DNA from: Clostridia bacterium
GTDB taxonomy: Bacteria > Bacillota > Clostridia > Acetivibrionales > DSM-2933
Direction: 5' to 3'
Length of the DNA stretch: 64,000 bases
Assembly: GCA_026416815.1 (NCBI GenBank)
Contig: JAOAEJ010000017.1
Span: 36,545-100,544, forward strand
The position numbers and the translations under genes were made by a program. Every line of letters starts with the position of its first letter. Within the stretch, counting starts at the first letter, position 1. Shown here piece after piece: positions 16,515 to 26,703 of this stretch. The notes under the pieces were generated by a model that saw nothing but the letters and a program-made list of their open reading frames with translations, did no database searches and was not told where the DNA came from.

Positions 16515-17363
16515 TTAGTAGGTGGAAAGAGCTCTGCTAATCATCATTGCACAATCTGCTCTTGTGATCTTCGATCTCTCATCGAATTTATTGTAAATAC
16601 TGTCAGCAGTTTTTAAAATTCCTACGTCAAACATTTTTTTTACGTATCTGCTGTACCACATATTTGGTTTCAACTTTGAATATATTCCGTTATTTGTTGT
16701 CTTGAAAGTAAATGCATTTGATAAAACTGTACTTACTTCTGCTACAGTTATAGAATTGTTGGGTTTGAAGGTGTTATCGTTATACCCTCCCATTAGACCG
16801 TGCTTGACCGCCAGTAAGATATATTTTTTACCCCAATGGTTGTTTGCATCTTTAAATTCCTTAATATTATCGGTGTTTCCATTAAGCTTCAATGCATTTA
16901 CCATTATTACGGCAAACTCCGCTCTGCTTATAGGCTTATTGGGATTGAAGTTCCCTTTGCTGTCTCCGCCTATTATTCCTGCGTCGTGAAGGTGCCTTAT
17001 GTATTCTTCGGCTTCTGTACTCTTTATATCTTTAAAAGGGAGTGCTGCGACATCATTGACCTTGGCTAAAACTATCCTTAAAGGAGGTATGGCGCTTGCC
17101 ATATCATAATCCATATATGCAGTAGTGGGAGCTTTATTGTCTATTTCATATCCTATTGTAAGGGCTTTCGCATTCCTTAAGTGGTAGTATGCAATCTTTA
17201 TACCTTTTGCCTCCGATGGACTGCTCCACTTGAGGGTTATTCTTACTTTATTCTGCCCTATGGATTTTGTCTCGTACATCAAGCCGTGGGCATAGCTAAG
17301 CTTTGTACTGCAAGCTAATAATATAGTTAATACAAGTATAAGCTTTGTTATTGAAAACTTCAT
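16515..17363 (-). CDS. Secreted protein with three S-layer homology domains
   Basis: 282-residue protein with a signal peptide (ITKLILVLTILLACSTKLSYA), a short ~100-residue N-terminal region of unknown fold, and three SLH domains covering about residues 110-282. SLH marks are the repeated F-kD opening and the ITRAE-type motifs (PISRAEFAVIMVNAL, ITVAEVSTVLSNAF, ITRADCAMMISRAL). SLH triplets usually bind pyruvylated secondary cell-wall polymers, so the protein should sit on the cell surface. It is the last gene of the series starting at 26452; the N-terminal domain may be a degenerate Fn3-like sandwich (RITLKWSSPSEAKGIKIAYY), like its larger upstream neighbours. Confidence 0.88.
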   Translation of the reverse strand: MKFSITKLILVLTILLACSTKLSYAHGLMYETKSIGQNKVRITLKWSSPSEAKGIKIAYYHLRNAKALTIGYEIDNKAPTTAYMDYDMASAIPPLRIVLAKVNDVAALPFKDIKSTEAEEYIRHLHDAGIIGGDSKGNFNPNKPISRAEFAVIMVNALKLNGNTDNIKEFKDANNHWGKKYILLAVKHGLMGGYNDNTFKPNNSITVAEVSTVLSNAFTFKTTNNGIYSKLKPNMWYSRYVKKMFDVGILKTADSIYNKFDERSKITRADCAMMISRALSTY

Positions 17364-17390
17364 TATAATCCCGCCCCTGTCCTCATCTTA

Positions 17391-17418
17391 CTCCCCTACC
17401 CATTTGTAGGTAGGGGAG
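17391..17418. repeat. Perfect 10-bp inverted repeat between SLH genes
   Basis: CTCCCCTACC (17391-17400) and GGTAGGGGAG (17409-17418) with an 8-nt loop. There is no T-run, so it is not a standard terminator. It may be a processing or attenuation site between two co-transcribed genes. Confidence 0.5.
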
Positions 17419-17435
17419 CAGCTGAGTTTGCTGTT

Positions 17436-20400
17436 TTAATCTATTTCTCCGACCAGTGCCATCATTTTTTCAATCATGACCATTAGTTCAGCCTTTGTTA
17501 TATAGTCTCTTGGCGCAAGGAGTTCTTCGCTTATCCCTGCTACTATTCCGTTTTGTATTGCGAATCTTACCTTTTGCAGCAGCTGTGGATTTACAGTATC
17601 CATATCTCTGTATACCTCTTCTTCATCTGCTTCGGGGATCGCTTTGCTGCCGCTCTTCAATTCGTATAAGCGCGCCACCATTGCTACAGCCTTTTCTCTT
17701 GTACATCCCGCGCTTGTGCGTTCTATGTCATCATAGCCGATTATTCCTGCTCTTGCTGCAAGCGTCATGTATTCGTTATCGTAGTTATAGTCCATAATAT
17801 CCAGCATAAGCTTTACAGCTTCCCCATTAGTAGTTATACTGTCCGGCTCGAAGTTTCTTTCGGCTATGCTCTTTAGCTCATGTACAGAAGCTACATTAAT
17901 AATTGATGACTCGTATTGGTGACCGTATATATCGTCGAAATAATCGTTTCCGGTATCGGCCGCGGCCATTTCACCTGTTTTGACGGTTTCGAACATTATG
18001 TATCCTTTATTACTGTCTACATCAAAACTTTTTGAGGTTTTGAGCTTTTTCCAGGTGTCAAGCTCACTGTCATATCCGTAGGCCGATGTTATTCCCTCTT
18101 TGTACCATTCACTACCCTCAAAGGGAAGGAGCATTTTTAGCGGTCTTTCCAGTGTGGTTACCGGAAGGGTATTTGCCCCGTCACAAGCATTTATTATAAC
18201 ACCAACCACCCCGGTTTTAAATGCAATATTTTTTACATTACTGCCTCCTGGAATACCTGAAGTAGATACAATTACTTCATAGTCAAAATCTGCTGGAATA
18301 CCCACTACCATAGGGCTGAGCACCCCGGGCCTTATAATGATGTCGCCTGTATTTGAGCCTATTATAAGGTTTTCCTTCAACTCTGACAGTGCATTGAATA
18401 CTTTACTGGAAATCGCTATTCTTACCCTGTCTGCTTTTGATGGGGAAGCACTTGCATCCAGTTTATAATCGAGTTTACTGTCGTTTTGTACCTGTTGTAT
18501 AAACCTATCTGCATTAACGCCGGTTATTTTAATATTCCATGTACCGTTGACTACTGTAGGGTCTTTTACCACATAATCCCCTGCAAGAACATTTTCTATA
18601 TTCTGATCTGAATCGTAGTCATCATTGCTTCTTTCTGTCCTTACAGTTATATTCCCGGTAGGCTCGGATTTCAGCTTTTTATCAGGATCGTAGGCATACA
18701 ATCTTGCAAAGTATCTGGCATTTGACCTTAAGCCTTCTACCTTAAATTCGGCGGCTTCTCCCGGCTTGTATTCCACTACATCCTTATAGTCTTCTCCTCC
18801 CGCTATCTCCAAGATGTACTGCATTTTTTCTTCCTTGAACCACTCGAAGGTTATGCTGTTTTTGGTGACAGCTCCGTCGGCATTTTTTACACCAAAGCCC
18901 ATTGGGGTTTCGGGTGGTACGTCAGGAAGAGTCTTTAGAGGATATGAGTCACTCCAATCGGACTTATTGCCATTCTCACCACTTACAGCTTCTGCCTGTA
19001 TCCAGAAGTAATACAGTGTATTGGGCATAAGGTCTTTGACCCTGTAGTAGCTCAAGCCTGTATTTACAATCTCCTGTGTACTGGTCTTTATGCTGCCTTC
19101 AGCTGATTCCAGCTTATCCTTGGTACCGTATTTGATATAGTAGTTATAGTTGGGTTTCAATCCCCATGCCAGATCAACAAAGTTGTCTCCCGACAAATAG
19201 TAGTTAAATTCCGGTACTATAGGTCTTTCCACCGGGATCACATCTACCGGGTTTGTAGTTACTATTATTGGGTCTGAAGGTCCCGATGTCTGGTTTACTC
19301 CTGCTCTGGATGCCCTTACCCATACTACATAGGTGGTGTTGGGTTCAAGTCCGGTAAGTTTTATATTCACGTTATGCTTTTTATAAACAGTAGGATTCTT
19401 TTGTTCCGGTGCGTTCAGCGTAGGGTCCTCATCGGGGTCATTTGCCGTCATCGTCACTCCCGTGACCTTATCGGCAGCTATTGTCATCAAGTCATTGTAA
19501 TTCATACCTTCGGTAAACTTTACACAACCCACATCTATAGTAACTCCCGAATCATACTCAACCTTCCGGTAATTGAGGTTGTCGGGAAGCGTAAGCGGGT
19601 TGTACGGGTCATAGGGAGGTGTGTCAGTAATGTTGAGCTTCTCACTTCTTATATATGACCATTTACCGTTTGTAAACTGCTCGTACCATTTATTTTTTAG
19701 TTGTATAGTAACCTCGGTCTCTTTTACTTCATATCTGCCGTTAAGATTCTTCTTCACCTGCAGCGGCGGAGTTCCGGGAACCAACGGCTGGTCTATTGCT
19801 CCCTCATTTGGAGTTATAATAACCTTGAGGGATGGCTCGGATGTGTACTCAATATTTTGAATTTGTATACCTACATAATCTACATATGTCTTTTTCGCTA
19901 CTATTTTAAAATAGTAGGTGGTGTTGGGCAGAAGATTTGATAGGACATACTTGTATCCTACTATACTTCCCCTGTCCTTAACACTGTTTGCGTCACCCAT
20001 CCTCAGGGAGGAGGCTACTTTTGCATTACTTGGAGGGTTATCTATTTGGTTTGGGTCATTAACCATCCATATATCATAAGTTGTATCAGCGTCCACACTA
20101 CCGTCTGCTTTCCTTGGAGCCCTCCACAATACAGTTGCGCTAGTAGGTTTTAACTCCCCTTTTATTATTAGCTGTCCATCAGAGGCATACTTGTCAGCAT
20201 AGCTTATAATTGGTTTATTGTAGGAGTCGTTAAGTTCGTCTACAATTTCCGGCGTAGGAGGCATGGAAGGAACCTCCGAGTCTTTTACCATTATCTTATC
20301 CGATACTATTCTTACATTATCGGGGTAAAGGGGTATGCCATTCTTTGTTACAGTTGCCCTTATTATGTAATAGCTTTCCTCTTGCCCCGGAGGTACTGTA

Positions 20401-21392
20401 ATGAAGGTATTGGTTCCTTGCTCAACCAGCATAGGTATCGGAACATTGTTTACATACTTGTCTATCTGATAGCTGATTTTTATATCAGAGCTGTTTATTC
20501 CTGTAACCACAGGACTCCAGTCGAGTCTCCAAATGGTACCTGTATCGGTGGTAGACATTTTGCTGGTCTTAACCAGTATGTAACTGCTGACTGCCAGGGT
20601 CTGGGTTTCGGGAGTGAATTTTACGCCCGCTTCCGTTATGTCAGGAATTATCTTTACGTAATACACCCTACCAGGGTCTCTTACATTGTGTATGTACTCC
20701 AGTTTCCCCGTGGACTGATTTACTCTTACAGGGCCATCGGGGCCAATCTGTGCTTGTGTTATATATATAGGGAGAGTATTGGTAAAGGTATTGTTTTCCG
20801 ATACATACAACTTATATGCTATACGCTTTCCTGAATTCCACACGTCATCCCATTCTATTTTTATCTGGTTTGTACCGTAGGAAGATGTTGTAACAGCTAT
20901 GTCGGTCATAACTTTTATTATGTTTGACGATACCGATTCCCCGCTGGTGAAATTGGTGCTGGTAAGGCCATCAAGGTATGTATAGTATGCCCTTGCACTG
21001 ATGTTATATATAGTACCCGATGAAAGATCTTTCATTCTAAGAGATGTGGCATTACCCGCTACATCCTTCTCTTTTAAAATTGTTGGCTTCGAGGGCTTGT
21101 AGGCTTTAGGGATTTCCTGGAGGTAAAAATTGATATACTTTAGCACTCCCGGTAATGCTTCGGGAGGTTTCAGACTATCCCACCCCAGGTCTACATAGTA
21201 TCCTGTACTTCCCCCTTCAGTTGCATTATAGCCTATAGCAGGCTGTACCCCGGACTGTGTCGGTTTGACATCAAGCTTCTCAGGGGCAGGCTGCGGTGGG
21301 TATACCGCTGCCGAAGCCTCTTTAAACGAAATCATTTGTATAACGAATAATAATATTAGAGCTATACTGGTAATCCTTTTAAATGTCTTCAT
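17436..21392 (-). CDS. Large secreted fibronectin type III / SLH protein
   Basis: About 1318 residues. Signal peptide (ITSIALILLFVIQMISFKEASA), then a chain of Fn3-like domains with repeated marks such as GLEPNTTYVVWVRA, DLMPNTLYYFWIQA and GLRSNARYFARLYA. A ~250-residue region without Fn3 marks follows (from about NIENVLAGDYVVKD). The C-terminus has two or more degenerate SLH units (TREKAVAMVARLYEL, ITKAELMVMIEKMM). It should form an elongated surface protein anchored by its C-terminal SLH region. I chose ATG 21392, which has AGGGG about 10 nt upstream. It lies 86 bp after the larger paralogue upstream and is probably co-transcribed with it. Ligand unknown. Confidence 0.88.
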   Translation of the reverse strand: MKTFKRITSIALILLFVIQMISFKEASAAVYPPQPAPEKLDVKPTQSGVQPAIGYNATEGGSTGYYVDLGWDSLKPPEALPGVLKYINFYLQEIPKAYKPSKPTILKEKDVAGNATSLRMKDLSSGTIYNISARAYYTYLDGLTSTNFTSGESVSSNIIKVMTDIAVTTSSYGTNQIKIEWDDVWNSGKRIAYKLYVSENNTFTNTLPIYITQAQIGPDGPVRVNQSTGKLEYIHNVRDPGRVYYVKIIPDITEAGVKFTPETQTLAVSSYILVKTSKMSTTDTGTIWRLDWSPVVTGINSSDIKISYQIDKYVNNVPIPMLVEQGTNTFITVPPGQEESYYIIRATVTKNGIPLYPDNVRIVSDKIMVKDSEVPSMPPTPEIVDELNDSYNKPIISYADKYASDGQLIIKGELKPTSATVLWRAPRKADGSVDADTTYDIWMVNDPNQIDNPPSNAKVASSLRMGDANSVKDRGSIVGYKYVLSNLLPNTTYYFKIVAKKTYVDYVGIQIQNIEYTSEPSLKVIITPNEGAIDQPLVPGTPPLQVKKNLNGRYEVKETEVTIQLKNKWYEQFTNGKWSYIRSEKLNITDTPPYDPYNPLTLPDNLNYRKVEYDSGVTIDVGCVKFTEGMNYNDLMTIAADKVTGVTMTANDPDEDPTLNAPEQKNPTVYKKHNVNIKLTGLEPNTTYVVWVRASRAGVNQTSGPSDPIIVTTNPVDVIPVERPIVPEFNYYLSGDNFVDLAWGLKPNYNYYIKYGTKDKLESAEGSIKTSTQEIVNTGLSYYRVKDLMPNTLYYFWIQAEAVSGENGNKSDWSDSYPLKTLPDVPPETPMGFGVKNADGAVTKNSITFEWFKEEKMQYILEIAGGEDYKDVVEYKPGEAAEFKVEGLRSNARYFARLYAYDPDKKLKSEPTGNITVRTERSNDDYDSDQNIENVLAGDYVVKDPTVVNGTWNIKITGVNADRFIQQVQNDSKLDYKLDASASPSKADRVRIAISSKVFNALSELKENLIIGSNTGDIIIRPGVLSPMVVGIPADFDYEVIVSTSGIPGGSNVKNIAFKTGVVGVIINACDGANTLPVTTLERPLKMLLPFEGSEWYKEGITSAYGYDSELDTWKKLKTSKSFDVDSNKGYIMFETVKTGEMAAADTGNDYFDDIYGHQYESSIINVASVHELKSIAERNFEPDSITTNGEAVKLMLDIMDYNYDNEYMTLAARAGIIGYDDIERTSAGCTREKAVAMVARLYELKSGSKAIPEADEEEVYRDMDTVNPQLLQKVRFAIQNGIVAGISEELLAPRDYITKAELMVMIEKMMALVGEID

Positions 21393-21478
21393 AACCAAGA
21401 CCCCTAACTTAAGAATTCATTTGTTAGAGGCAGACCTTTACGCCTGCCTCTTCATAACTTCTAGAGTATTTTTTAATC

Positions 21479-24400
21479 TTACATATCTCCTGTAAGCTCA
21501 AGCAGCTTAACCACGGCATCAACCAACTGTGCACGGCTTACCGGAGCATTAGGAGCAAAATTGCCTTTTTCATTGACCGTCATTACTTTGAGATCTACCA
21601 ACATGACTACAGAGTTGTAATATTTGGTGCCAATTGTCGCTTCATCAACTATTTTTATTCTTTTGGAAGGCTTATAGTTGTCGAGGCTTATACCCATCTT
21701 CACACTGTATAGCTTTCCAAGTACTACAGACATCTCTTGTTTGGTTACATCCTTCATTAGGCTATTGAGGTTTATTATGCTGTCCAGCTGAAGTTTTTTA
21801 GCTTTTTGCTTGATATCAAGCCCTGCATTTTGTGCGGTTTTTCCCATTACCTTTTCGTATAGGAGTATTACCTCTTTTACCGTAACGGTAAGCTCAGGAT
21901 TGAATGATTTATCAATCCCTGCAAATACGTCTTTAAGATCGTATTTTGACGTCAGCTTGTTTATACTGCCTTTTGCCCAATGCCCATCGGTAAGGTCTGC
22001 AGTAGGTACTCCCTGAATAGCTACAATGTATTTTCCTGTACCTGTTACATTAAAACCTAATGTATTAATTGTAGTAGTAACGTTGTTTGTAAGCTTCTGC
22101 CATGTTGTTGAGCCTTCATAATTTATGTAAGGAACTTTGAGCCCTTGTCCACCGCTGTAAGAAAGCTTTACTGCCATTGGGCTATTGAAGGCTTTGATAC
22201 TGTCCTTTGCTATTATCATACCCTGGGTTGTTTTCGTACCTTCTACAGTATCGTTAATGTATACCGACAGCTCGGCTTCTACTTCTTTTACCAGTCCCGA
22301 TATATAGGAATCGAGTTTCTCCGGCGTATCTGCTTTACCACCCTGGTAAGGATTCATAAGTATATCGGTTTTTTTCTTAACAATGCCTACCTCACTGTCA
22401 TACAGCTTCTCCCGGATTTGCTCCTTCACCTGAGTATCGGTTTTTGAACTCCCGAGCACCTGAACCTTTAAGTCATTTATTTTTGATAGTCTCTTTGTCC
22501 CCGAAGGTATTACTGCCTCAGGATAGGTTGCTCTTGCTGCGGTTACTTTGAGGTATACGTCTTTTACCCCAGTTTTTGTCTTTATGCTGTTTATCTGGAT
22601 TACATTGTCTACATCTATGGTTTTTGGCTTAAAGGTAAATTCAGCGCCCAAGGTTTTTATAACCAGATTCTTGCCCTGTGTATTGAGGGCCTTTGCAACA
22701 CTTACAGGCATATATATTATGTCGGTGTCGTTTGTCTGTGCAAGCGCTGAGATATCAAGAGTAAGAGGGTATGAACCACTATTTTTGATGGCATTTACTA
22801 CCCTGTCTCCTTTGAGCAGTATCTTGCTCGTAGTGCCGCTGCTCATATCCATTCTCCAGAACAGCTTTTCCTCAAGCTTTGTAATTCTGTCGAGGAAGGT
22901 AGCCTCTTTTTTCAGGTCTTGTTCTTCTTTGTCATAATCCTCCTGGTTGAACTCTGTTCTGGTATCTACCGGGCCTGCATATTTTGAATAGGTTACCAGT
23001 GCAGCATCTGCTGTGTCTATCTTTAGGGCCCTTACTTTTATTTGATATTTCATGTTTGATTTAAGTCTCTGCCGGTCTATTGTCCCATCAGGCAATGTTA
23101 CCGCTATGGTCTTTATTCTTGCGTAATATATGTTATAGCTGGTTCCTACTGTCATGCTGGTCTTTTCATAATAGTAGGGATATAGGCGGCCGCTTACATC
23201 TGTATACTGTTCGAAGTCAACATCCGAAAGGATGGTGTAATCCGCTGCGTCGGCAGTCTTTATTGCTATTTCATACTTGGTATTTGCATCTACAGGATAC
23301 CCGCTCCATTTTACTTCAACCTGATGGTAGCTGTCTCTTGTATAAAGTCCGGTTTTATCGTATACCAGCGTATTGTTGTTTGCTCCCTTAAAGACTCTTA
23401 TACTATAGGCAGTATCGGGTTTTAATCCATATATTCTGCCGTAGTACATGCTTCCATCCTTTGCAACTGTAGCTTGGGACCTTGTCATTAGCTTATATAT
23501 GCTGTCTTTAGGCCCTTTGAGGTAAACCTTGTAGTCCTCAGCCTTCATGTCAGGAGTAATATCATTCCAATAGAAGCCCAACTCATAGCCGTTTACCGGG
23601 CTTAATAATGTCGGTGCCTCTATATACGAGGTTGTTACCGGTATTGAAACCCAAACGCTTTCTCTTCCGCTTACTTCAGCTTTAATGCTGAAGTAGTATA
23701 GCTTGTTTGGAAACAGCCACGTATCTATGGTGTATTTAGCTATCTTACTGAGGTTGTCATATTGAAAGTTATTTGCCAACGGGTTTGCTCCCGGGTCCAA
23801 CGTCAGCTTATAGTTGTTTCCGTCTATATTGTTGTCCTTATTACCAAAAGCCCTATTGAAGCTCTGATAGATCGGGTCGTTTATGTAGGTCGCAGGATCG
23901 GCATTGGGTGCGACTCTCTGGGTTGTGCATATAATTGAGTACCTTACTCCCGTCTCCTGTTTAGTCCAGTTAAAGGTTACTGTCTGGCCTGTAAGCATCG
24001 GGTTACCGTTTGCGTCAGTGGCGATGGCAAAGTCTGTAGGGGCCAACGGCCTTTTAGCCGAGTCATCCGAGCCTCCAATGCTTCCTCTTATTGTTGTTAC
24101 CGACAGTATTGCTGTAGGTATTGATTCCTTCACAATAGTCGAGTTTGGAGGGTTTGGAGGGTTTTGTATCACCAGCCTCGTTTTAACCATAATGTAATAT
24201 GTGGCATTGGGCAATAGCGTTGCACCAAAGGTGTCGTAGGGGTCTTTGCTGATTCCTGTGACCGGATCGACATAAGCGTTTGTCCCCTGGGTAAATCTTT
24301 TAATTTTTGCCCTGATATAAGTAGTCTCGGCGTCTGTAACCCCCTCAAATACAACATCCCTGTCGAGATTTTGGGTCGAGGCTACACGCACAAAGGATGA

Positions 24401-26452
24401 AGCTACCGGTCTTGTACTCATGTATATGTCATAGTATATTGCGTCGCTGTTGCTGTGGTTTGAGGTGTAGTTCGCCCAGTTTACATTTATCTTATCGAAC
24501 TGCACTTGAATATAGTTTGTCTTAGGATCAATGGTATCAATATCGTTTTTATCAAGCCTGAAGTTATTGGGTAGAGGCACCTCCCTGTCATTGCCTGTAA
24601 GAGTTGTAAAACTTACAACTATCGACTTATCGGAAGCCCTCTCAGGGTCGTATATTCCTTTATCTGCCGCTTTTGTAGCAAACACCTGCATATAGTAGAC
24701 TTTGTTGGGCAATAGGAAGCTTGGATACCCTTCGGCGTTTGGTATCAAGTTGTTTGAGTAGTTCCCCAGTTCGTCCTCCCATTTGAAAAGATCAAAGCCT
24801 TTTAGTGTGTATTTGAGGGTTGTACCACTATCATCTATGTTCGGCGAGTTGGCACTCACGTATTTTACCAACCTGTATTTGACCGGATAATTGCCATAGA
24901 TCTTTCCGTTTGCCTCCAATGCAGGAGCCGGATCTAGATTCATATCAATCTGAGCTGTACTGAGTAAAAAGTGGAAATATATATCGTTTCCTAAGTTACC
25001 TTTTATCTGATCCCAGTTTGCAGGCTTGTCCCAGGATATTGTAACGTCGGTGGACTTCTCCTGAAAGCCAACTCTTGTTGCCAGCTCCCTTTTTGTTATA
25101 ATCAGGTTTTTTGGTACAGGAGGCCTTGATGTATCCTGACTGAGGGTATAAGGCATTTTCAGCGACTCTATCCTGTCACCCCCGCCATCGGTCTTTACTA
25201 CTATCCTGTAGTAGAGGGTATTGTTAACGTTTATGCCGCTAATGACGGTGTATGCATAAGCCCCGCTGAAGTAGGTATCATCCAGCGTTTTACGCAATAA
25301 CCATGTATCATCCTGGCTTGATGGAATAGAGTTTGTCTGCAGCTCGTAGTACAGCCTTGGAAGGTCAAGGCTTCCTTTATTTATTTTAAAAATTTTGACG
25401 TATACATTGTCCATTGAGTCTTTTGTAAGCTGAAATCTTACAGGAGTGTATGTATAGGGTAGGGCTCCCATGTAACCTGTCCCTATTTGCCCAAACCTTA
25501 CAACATCAACGAAAGCATCAGCGGCGTCAGTAAACTGGCTGTTGATTTTCATGGTGAAAACTGTACCAGGAAGTATATCCCCATGGGGAAGTACATAGGT
25601 ATTTTCCCCGGCAGATGATATTGCCTCCGGAAGTACTGCTTTGCCTAAATCGGGGCCATTGCTGTACGAGTTGCTCAGTACCTCAAGCCTTGTTGCCAGG
25701 TATGCATTATCAGCTTTTCTACCCAGCAGGTAGAAGTAAAGCATCCCTCTTGCACTGTCGTACTTTACGTCGGAAACTCTGGTAACATCGCTATCCCCTG
25801 CTACATTTGCTTTATACAACGGGTTATTACTTCCATCTAAGCCCAGATAGCTGACTTTAATGTCGGAGCGGGGTGAGCTATCTGCTATATTGATGGTAAA
25901 GCCAAGTTTTGTTACGTTTGAAGCTATGCTGTTAAACGAGTTATGTACATATCTGTAATCATTTATGCCTGAGTCATATACCTTGGGCATTGCCCAGCTC
26001 ATCTTGAGTGCAGGCATAACACCGGTCTCGCTTCCTCCGGTGGGGTCTACTATAGGGTGCTGGTCTACTATTTCGGTATTGAAGGTAACCTGAGGCATAA
26101 AGAGAAGTTTGCCTTCCCGCCCATTGTTTCCGTCGTCTATATTTATTTTTATATCGTATATGTAGTTGCTTTTAAGGCCGGTGATTGTAGTCGTGGTAGC
26201 GTTGACAGGATTTAACGCTGTCACATAAAGGTCTGCTCCCCCACCGTCCCTGGGTGTATGATATGTAAGTGTTGTGGTAATTGCTGAAGGCACCGAGTCC
26301 CACCGAATAGTCAGAGTGCCGTTGCTGTAGCTGTCCACATATATGTTTAGCGGGTCGGGCGCGGCATAAACACTTTTCCATAGATCGGGGATGGTACCGA
26401 ATATCATGTTTAGTACAAGAATTATGGCTAAAACCTTTCTTAGACGTTTCAT
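21479..26452 (-). CDS. Large secreted fibronectin type III / SLH protein, paralogue of the next gene
   Basis: 1657 residues. Signal peptide (VLAIILVLNMIFGTIPDLW then VYAAPDP), followed by many Fn3-like domains marked by L-PN-YY motifs (LLPNKVYYMQVFA, LFPNKLYYFSIKA, LLPNATYYIMVKT). A distinct ~350-residue block (starting near DLKKEATFLDRITKLEEKLF) resembles the same-position region of the downstream paralogue. The C-terminal ~170 residues hold SLH-like units (VSRAQLVDAVVKLLEL at the very end). GGGGGTAATAAA precedes ATG 26452. It is the first gene of an apparent three-gene SLH operon, preceded by a candidate sigma-D type promoter at 26588-26614. Function is probably structural or adhesive. Confidence 0.88.
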   Translation of the reverse strand: MKRLRKVLAIILVLNMIFGTIPDLWKSVYAAPDPLNIYVDSYSNGTLTIRWDSVPSAITTTLTYHTPRDGGGADLYVTALNPVNATTTTITGLKSNYIYDIKINIDDGNNGREGKLLFMPQVTFNTEIVDQHPIVDPTGGSETGVMPALKMSWAMPKVYDSGINDYRYVHNSFNSIASNVTKLGFTINIADSSPRSDIKVSYLGLDGSNNPLYKANVAGDSDVTRVSDVKYDSARGMLYFYLLGRKADNAYLATRLEVLSNSYSNGPDLGKAVLPEAISSAGENTYVLPHGDILPGTVFTMKINSQFTDAADAFVDVVRFGQIGTGYMGALPYTYTPVRFQLTKDSMDNVYVKIFKINKGSLDLPRLYYELQTNSIPSSQDDTWLLRKTLDDTYFSGAYAYTVISGINVNNTLYYRIVVKTDGGGDRIESLKMPYTLSQDTSRPPVPKNLIITKRELATRVGFQEKSTDVTISWDKPANWDQIKGNLGNDIYFHFLLSTAQIDMNLDPAPALEANGKIYGNYPVKYRLVKYVSANSPNIDDSGTTLKYTLKGFDLFKWEDELGNYSNNLIPNAEGYPSFLLPNKVYYMQVFATKAADKGIYDPERASDKSIVVSFTTLTGNDREVPLPNNFRLDKNDIDTIDPKTNYIQVQFDKINVNWANYTSNHSNSDAIYYDIYMSTRPVASSFVRVASTQNLDRDVVFEGVTDAETTYIRAKIKRFTQGTNAYVDPVTGISKDPYDTFGATLLPNATYYIMVKTRLVIQNPPNPPNSTIVKESIPTAILSVTTIRGSIGGSDDSAKRPLAPTDFAIATDANGNPMLTGQTVTFNWTKQETGVRYSIICTTQRVAPNADPATYINDPIYQSFNRAFGNKDNNIDGNNYKLTLDPGANPLANNFQYDNLSKIAKYTIDTWLFPNKLYYFSIKAEVSGRESVWVSIPVTTSYIEAPTLLSPVNGYELGFYWNDITPDMKAEDYKVYLKGPKDSIYKLMTRSQATVAKDGSMYYGRIYGLKPDTAYSIRVFKGANNNTLVYDKTGLYTRDSYHQVEVKWSGYPVDANTKYEIAIKTADAADYTILSDVDFEQYTDVSGRLYPYYYEKTSMTVGTSYNIYYARIKTIAVTLPDGTIDRQRLKSNMKYQIKVRALKIDTADAALVTYSKYAGPVDTRTEFNQEDYDKEEQDLKKEATFLDRITKLEEKLFWRMDMSSGTTSKILLKGDRVVNAIKNSGSYPLTLDISALAQTNDTDIIYMPVSVAKALNTQGKNLVIKTLGAEFTFKPKTIDVDNVIQINSIKTKTGVKDVYLKVTAARATYPEAVIPSGTKRLSKINDLKVQVLGSSKTDTQVKEQIREKLYDSEVGIVKKKTDILMNPYQGGKADTPEKLDSYISGLVKEVEAELSVYINDTVEGTKTTQGMIIAKDSIKAFNSPMAVKLSYSGGQGLKVPYINYEGSTTWQKLTNNVTTTINTLGFNVTGTGKYIVAIQGVPTADLTDGHWAKGSINKLTSKYDLKDVFAGIDKSFNPELTVTVKEVILLYEKVMGKTAQNAGLDIKQKAKKLQLDSIINLNSLMKDVTKQEMSVVLGKLYSVKMGISLDNYKPSKRIKIVDEATIGTKYYNSVVMLVDLKVMTVNEKGNFAPNAPVSRAQLVDAVVKLLELTGDM

Positions 26453-26587
26453 TTTATTACCCCCAAATTATACTGTCATAATACAATTTTACCACATTGA
26501 AAACCTGTTGTACGTAGGTGTTGGTGATTATTTTAGTATGTAATTTATGCCATGCAGGCTGTTTATGAGTAGGGTTTTCATTATAGT

Positions 26588-26614
26588 ATATCGACAAAAA
26601 TGGGGTTTTTTTTA
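26588..26614 (-). promoter_or_regulatory. Candidate sigma-D (flagellar-type) promoter of the first SLH operon
   Basis: On the minus strand TAAA (26611-26614), 15 bp, then GTCGATAT (26588-26595). The known sigma-D/sigma-28 consensus is TAAA-N15-GCCGATAT, so only one position differs. It lies 136 bp before the start of the 1657-residue SLH protein. A nearly identical block occurs upstream of the other SLH operon at 45457-45474. The same bases also read TTTTTGTCGAT, close to a Spo0A box, so the assignment is open. Confidence 0.5.
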
Positions 26615-26662
26615 AGGTAGGGGGAGTTTTGTAATTTAAATTTAATAATTGGGGAGTGAATT

Positions 26663-26692
26663 ATTAAAGACCGGTCAAAGCCGGTCTTTAAT
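26663..26692 (-). terminator. Intrinsic terminator after the stalk-domain gene
   Basis: Perfect 12-bp stem ATTAAAGACCGG (26663-26674) with CCGGTCTTTAAT (26681-26692) and a 6-nt loop, 12 bp beyond the stop codon. The T-rich tail is short. Confidence 0.8.
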
Positions 26693-26703
26693 ATGAGTTA
26701 TTA

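Noticed and set aside
16179..16540. Two ~60-codon plus-strand frames
   Set aside because: No ribosome sites, AT-rich hydrophobic text, and overlap with the three-stem element and the SLH gene end.
17391..17418. Intrinsic terminator between two SLH genes
   Set aside because: The stem is perfect but no T-run follows on the coding strand, so only an inverted repeat is claimed.
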